In this document: piece after piece, positions 60,872-64,000 of the stretch
Layout of the letters: each line of letters begins with the position of its first letter
Position numbering within the stretch: position 1 is the first letter of the stretch
Assembly: GCF_030812215.1 (NCBI RefSeq)
Contig: NZ_JAUSSG010000013.1
Location: 124,001-188,000, forward strand
Direction of reading: 5' to 3'
Origin: Variovorax boronicumulans
GTDB lineage: Bacteria; Pseudomonadota; Gammaproteobacteria; Burkholderiales; Burkholderiaceae_C
Length of the DNA: 64,000 nt
Program-made: the position numbers and the translations under genes
The notes under the pieces: model-generated
What the model was told of the DNA's origin: nothing
The model's database searches: none
Seen by the model: the letters and a program-made list of their open reading frames with translations, nothing else

Positions 60872-61122
60872 GGTCGTTCCGACTTGTTGGGTTTTCTGGG
60901 AGGCCCGGATTATGAAGTTGGTGGACTGACGTACCCGGACGCAGGCTTGTCAGCGAAGCCGCCGCTCCCGCCTGGAGGGCAATGCGTAGGCTGACCGCGC
61001 ATCCATATGTGAATCACGAACCGGACTTCCTTGGGTGCTCGAGGCGCGCTCCAGCGGCCTCACCGTCACGGCCATCGTGCTGGCCGGCCTGGTGGATGAC
61101 GACGATGCAACGCGGCGTCACA

Positions 61123-61851
61123 TCACGCCGTGGCTCGGTCCACCATGCGCTTCAACGCATCCTGGTCGAGTACCGTCAAGGCGTTGTATTCGAGGCCAAT
61201 GACGCCGGCGTTCGCAAGTGCCTTGAGTTCCTTGTGGATCGCTTGCCGATTGGCCTGCAGGATCTCCGCGAGATTCGACTGCGACAACTGCAGACGAACG
61301 CCACCGCCCTCGGCAATGCGATTGCCGTAGAGCGCTGCCAGGCGCTCGATCGTGGAGGCCACGCGTCGCCGCAAGGCGCCTTCGATCTGGCTGCGCAGCA
61401 TGCCGACGTGACCGGCTTGCTGGCGCACGATCATCAGCATCATCTCCTTCCAGAGAAACGGGTCCGCATCGAGTATCTCGAGGAGCAGGAGGGTCGGCAT
61501 ATGAATCGCCACCACCTCTCTGTGCGCACTGAAGTCATAGGCTGCACGCTCGGCGCTACCGAATGCCTGGGTGATGCCCATCATCACGCCGGGCCCCAAC
61601 AGCATCAGGACGAATCGCTCGCGTTGCCGGAAAACACAGGCGGCCATCACCTCGCCCGAGATGAGCAGAAAGGTTTCGCCCGGGCCCTGCAGTTCGGACG
61701 AGAAAACATGACCCCGCGGATGACGCCCCACGTAGGAATGCGAAAGCAGCTTGTTCATCGCCGCAGGTGGCCAGGACGAGAACGCAGATTTCTCTCGCAG
61801 TGCAACCTCCATGAACACCAGCTCCGCGATGGATTGGCGAGCTCCGCTCAT
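61123..61851 (-). CDS. Crp/Fnr-family regulator, second gene of an overlapping pair
   Basis: This 242-residue protein has a cyclic-nucleotide-binding-type beta-roll (about residues 20-145) and a C-terminal winged helix (LQLSQSNLAEILQANRQAIHKELKALANAG). The conserved cAMP-contact residues are not recognisable, and FNR-type cysteines are absent. The ATG overlaps the TGA of the upstream Crp-like gene (ATGA). It is most similar by eye to the second half of the fused protein on the plus strand: compare MNKLLSHSYVGRHPRG and RERFVLMLL with MARLLGSSRLERHPKG and GERFVLILF. Ligand and targets are unknown. Confidence 0.85.
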   Translation of the reverse strand: MSGARQSIAELVFMEVALREKSAFSSWPPAAMNKLLSHSYVGRHPRGHVFSSELQGPGETFLLISGEVMAACVFRQRERFVLMLLGPGVMMGITQAFGSAERAAYDFSAHREVVAIHMPTLLLLEILDADPFLWKEMMLMIVRQQAGHVGMLRSQIEGALRRRVASTIERLAALYGNRIAEGGGVRLQLSQSNLAEILQANRQAIHKELKALANAGVIGLEYNALTVLDQDALKRMVDRATA

Positions 61852-62597
61852 ACGCAGATTCCGTCTTTCAGCAGCGCCGTCGGTCCGGAAATTTTCCTCA
61901 GCGCCGGCGGGTCCAGTATCAGGATGCCGTTGTACTGCGCCTCGACGACACCCAGGGCGACCCAAGTCGACATCTGTGCATTCACGGATTGCCGGCTGAC
62001 CTGCAAGATATCCGCAAGGGTCTGCTGGGTCAGGCGAAGATGCACGGCGCTGCTGTCCTTCACCTGAATGCCATAAAGCGCAGCGAGTTGCTCGACGGTG
62101 GTGGCGAGCCTCTGCGCAAATGAGCCCGCGGTCTGGCCAGCCACCAGGTCGATCTGCATCCGCTCCTGCTGCAGGAGCATGCGGCTCATGTCTTTCCATC
62201 GCACCGGGTCCTCGTCAAGAAACGCGAAAAGCAGATGGCCAGAAATATGAATGGCAACCACCTCGTCGTTCGCGACGTATTCGAGGCGGCGGCTGCCAAG
62301 ATCGAGCATGTAGGAGAAACCGAGGATGTGGCGCGGCCCTCGCAGCGCCCAGTTCATCCGGGCGTTGTCGCGTGGCGCCTCGACATGCAGAACGTGCCCG
62401 GACACGATCACGAAGATTTCAGGTTTGTCGACCTCGGCATCGGCCGACAGCGTGCTCCCGCGCTCATGCCAGCAGAGTCTGGAAGAGGCCATGAGTTGAT
62501 TCAAGGCAAGGGGCGACCACTGCGCAAAACAGGGCATTTCCTGCAATGTGCGGCTCATCAATTCTTTATGGCTTGTACGAAGCTGGGTATCTGCCAC
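61848..62597 (-). CDS. Crp/Fnr-family regulator, first gene of an overlapping pair
   Basis: This 249-residue protein has the same plan: beta-roll (about residues 20-150) and winged helix (LRLTQQTLADILQVSRQSVNAQM). A GTG start at 62597 with AGGAG six bases upstream is chosen; the longer frame upstream has no comparable signal. Its N-terminus aligns without gaps with that of the divergent fused protein (SHKELMSRTLQEMPCFAQWS versus SDKELMERTLRDMPAFAAWS). The lack of the FNR cysteine cluster and of a cAMP motif is shared. The downstream gene is coupled by ATGA. Confidence 0.87.
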   Translation of the reverse strand: MADTQLRTSHKELMSRTLQEMPCFAQWSPLALNQLMASSRLCWHERGSTLSADAEVDKPEIFVIVSGHVLHVEAPRDNARMNWALRGPRHILGFSYMLDLGSRRLEYVANDEVVAIHISGHLLFAFLDEDPVRWKDMSRMLLQQERMQIDLVAGQTAGSFAQRLATTVEQLAALYGIQVKDSSAVHLRLTQQTLADILQVSRQSVNAQMSTWVALGVVEAQYNGILILDPPALRKISGPTALLKDGICV

Positions 62598-62989
62598 ATG
62601 GCTCTCCTGTTGCGGGCAACCATTCGCTTGACCTGCTTTCCCGAGCGGCGGCTCTCTTCGTGTTCTGGTGCCGGCGCTGCGCCCGCATTGGAGCATGGCC
62701 AATGCTTGCACAAAGACACCAGCACCCGTCCGGATGTTGGCTGCATGACGACTCAATGCATGCAGCATGCCGAGCGACATTAGCCGCATCCACATCAGCC
62801 GGAACGCAGTAGATCCACGTCGGAACCCACCAATATGACGAATCTTTAAAAAAAGATCGATCCGCCACGAATGCATGATGAGTTGCAGATCTTTTTCAAA
62901 GAAGATGCTGCGAGATGAATTCTTCTTTTGACCACCCGCCACAACAGGAACACGATGCAGCTTGTTCTACGCAATTTCAGAGAAAGCCA
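62598..62989. other. Divergent intergenic region of the Crp-like genes
   Basis: No gene is seen in these 392 bases. The right part is richer in A and T than the neighbourhood and contains ATCTTT-AAAA-AAAGAT and a second ATCTTT at 62889-62894. It must hold the promoters of the fused gene and of the two-gene operon. An ATG at 62915, in frame with the fused gene, is an alternative longer start. Confidence 0.6.
62842..62857. repeat. ATCTTT-N4-AAAGAT inverted repeat (candidate operator)
   Basis: Perfect 6-4-6 inverted repeat in the divergent promoter region of the Crp-like genes. A further ATCTTT with an imperfect partner lies at 62889-62907. The half-site differs from the TGTGA/TTGAT of Crp and Fnr. 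A binding role is inferred from position only. Confidence 0.4.
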
Positions 62990-64000
62990 ATGGCCAGGAC
63001 TGAACCACGCCTGAGCGACAAGGAACTGATGGAGCGCACCTTGCGTGACATGCCGGCCTTTGCCGCGTGGTCTTCGCTGAGCATGAGCCGCCTCCTGGCA
63101 ATCTCCAGATTGCAATGGCACGCGCGGGGAGACTCGTTGTCCGACAAGGACCGTGCGCCCGAAATGCTTGTGCTTGTGAGCGGAAGCGTTCTATACGTCG
63201 AACCCTCTGTCAGAGACCTTGACGCCGGAGCGCCTTGGACGCTCCTGGGTACCGGGTTGTTACTCGGCCTCCCCCATATGCTCGCGCTCGAAGAGCGCCT
63301 CTTCGAATACATCGCGAGCGACGACGTCGTTGCCATTCACATCGACGGAAATCTGCTCTTCGAACTGCTCGACAGCGATGCCACGCGATGGAAAGACATG
63401 GGCTATATGCTCATCTCGCAAGCCCTGAAACTGGGTGACCTGGCAAGCAGCCAGATGGCCGGACGACTTTCACGACGACTGGCTGAAACGCTCGAAAAGC
63501 TGGCTGAATCCCAGGGCACCCGCAGCAGCGAGAGCCATTCGATTCATCTGCGGGTGACTCAACGCGATCTGGCGGCCATCCTGCAGGTCAGCCGTCAATC
63601 CGTGAGCAAAGAACTGGCGGGGTTGAGTGTTTCCGGCGTGATCGAGGTGAAGTACAACGCCATCGTGGTTCTTGATCCCATTGCATTGCGAAAGATCGCC
63701 CGCCCTCCTGCGGTGCAGCAGGCAGCTCGCGCAGCGCCCCACGCCGTGGGAACTCGCGAGAACTCCGCCAAAGACATCGCCATCATGGAAAAAACGCTGC
63801 GTGGCAAGCAGGCGTTTTTGCCTTGGTCTGCCGCAGCAATGGCACGGCTTCTGGGCTCCTCGCGCCTGGAACGACATCCAAAGGGATCCGTCGTTTGGAC
63901 TTCTCTGGGAGGAGTTGAGGAGTACCTCCTTGTCGTCTCGGGCCACGCATCGATCGGCCGTGTATCGCCCGAGGGCGAACGCTTCGTCTTGATACTTTTT
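62990..64000 (+). CDS. Tandem double Crp/Fnr-like regulator (3' end beyond window)
   Basis: The frame is open for 337 codons to the window edge. Residues 1 to about 235 are a complete Crp-like unit (beta-roll, then winged helix LRVTQRDLAAILQVSRQSVSKEL ending VVLDPIALRKIA). After a short Ala/Pro-rich linker (about 236-260), a second unit begins: EKTLRGKQAFLPWSAAAMARLL repeats ERTLRDMPAFAAWSSLSMSRLL of the first. No stop lies between, and the second beta-roll reaches GERFVLILF at the edge. ATG 62990 is chosen because it aligns with the start of the paralog at 62597; ATG 62915 is an in-frame alternative. The two halves correspond to the two divergent genes. Confidence 0.8.
   Translation, partial: MARTEPRLSDKELMERTLRDMPAFAAWSSLSMSRLLAISRLQWHARGDSLSDKDRAPEMLVLVSGSVLYVEPSVRDLDAGAPWTLLGTGLLLGLPHMLALEERLFEYIASDDVVAIHIDGNLLFELLDSDATRWKDMGYMLISQALKLGDLASSQMAGRLSRRLAETLEKLAESQGTRSSESHSIHLRVTQRDLAAILQVSRQSVSKELAGLSVSGVIEVKYNAIVVLDPIALRKIARPPAVQQAARAAPHAVGTRENSAKDIAIMEKTLRGKQAFLPWSAAAMARLLGSSRLERHPKGSVVWTSLGGVEEYLLVVSGHASIGRVSPEGERFVLILF

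Noticed and set aside
60872..61122. Remnant of a gene between the winged-helix gene and the Crp-like pair
   Set aside because: Short frames in both directions have no recognisable motif; nothing is supported in these 251 bases.

Overview
The window looks like chromosomal DNA of a high-GC betaproteobacterium of the Comamonadaceae, most likely Variovorax or a close relative. This is inferred from base composition, gene content (several LIV-type and Bug/TctC uptake genes, a 2-aminobenzoyl-CoA cluster, DUF1840 next to cfa) and the ribosomal gene order; no database search was possible.

Layout. 1-9.9 kb: a Crp/Fnr regulator with a small coupled gene, divergent from an acyl-CoA synthetase and a LIV-type ABC uptake system (ATPase, two permeases, binding protein, second ATPase), ending in a phenylacetate-CoA-ligase-like protein. 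9.8-16.2 kb: a membrane protein, two divergent citrate-synthase-family genes (one with an N-terminal DNA-binding domain) around a 12-bp palindrome, a PfpI-type protein, a Bug/TctC binding protein with a strong terminator, and a DUF3142 protein. 16.2-24.6 kb: an 811-residue exported protein, a soluble PQQ quinohemoprotein alcohol dehydrogenase with a divergent GAF/Fis-type regulator, and a membrane PQQ glucose-type dehydrogenase. 24.7-29 kb: a xylose ABC operon with a ROK repressor and a clear operator upstream. 29-36.9 kb: a CHAP amidase pair, an orphan 2-oxoacid dehydrogenase E1 pair, an SDR/LysR pair, a second Bug protein, DUF1840 and a cyclopropane fatty acid synthase. 37-44 kb: a six-gene operon for CoA-dependent aerobic anthranilate degradation. 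44-45.7 kb: a GlxA-type regulator divergent from an HD-domain protein. 45.8-54.9 kb: the spc/alpha ribosomal operon on the minus strand, from a near-consensus promoter before rplN to rplQ, followed by an initiator tRNA-fMet and a terminator. 55-60.9 kb: a phytase-like lipoprotein, proC, a MaoC-like protein, ubiA, dps, oxyR and a winged-helix protein.

The most unusual part is the right end (61.1-64 kb). Two overlapping Crp/Fnr-family genes on the minus strand face a third gene on the plus strand that runs off the window. The third gene reads without a stop through one complete Crp-like unit into a second one. Its first half resembles the first minus-strand gene and its second half resembles the second, so the same pair exists once as two coupled genes and once as a single tandem protein. 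None of the units shows the usual cAMP-binding signature or FNR-type cysteines.

How the genes work together: the left and middle parts are mainly scavenging modules (uptake, CoA activation, periplasmic oxidation), each with a local regulator and often a visible palindromic operator. The ribosomal block is core genome. The right end appears to be a regulatory island of unknown ligand and target.
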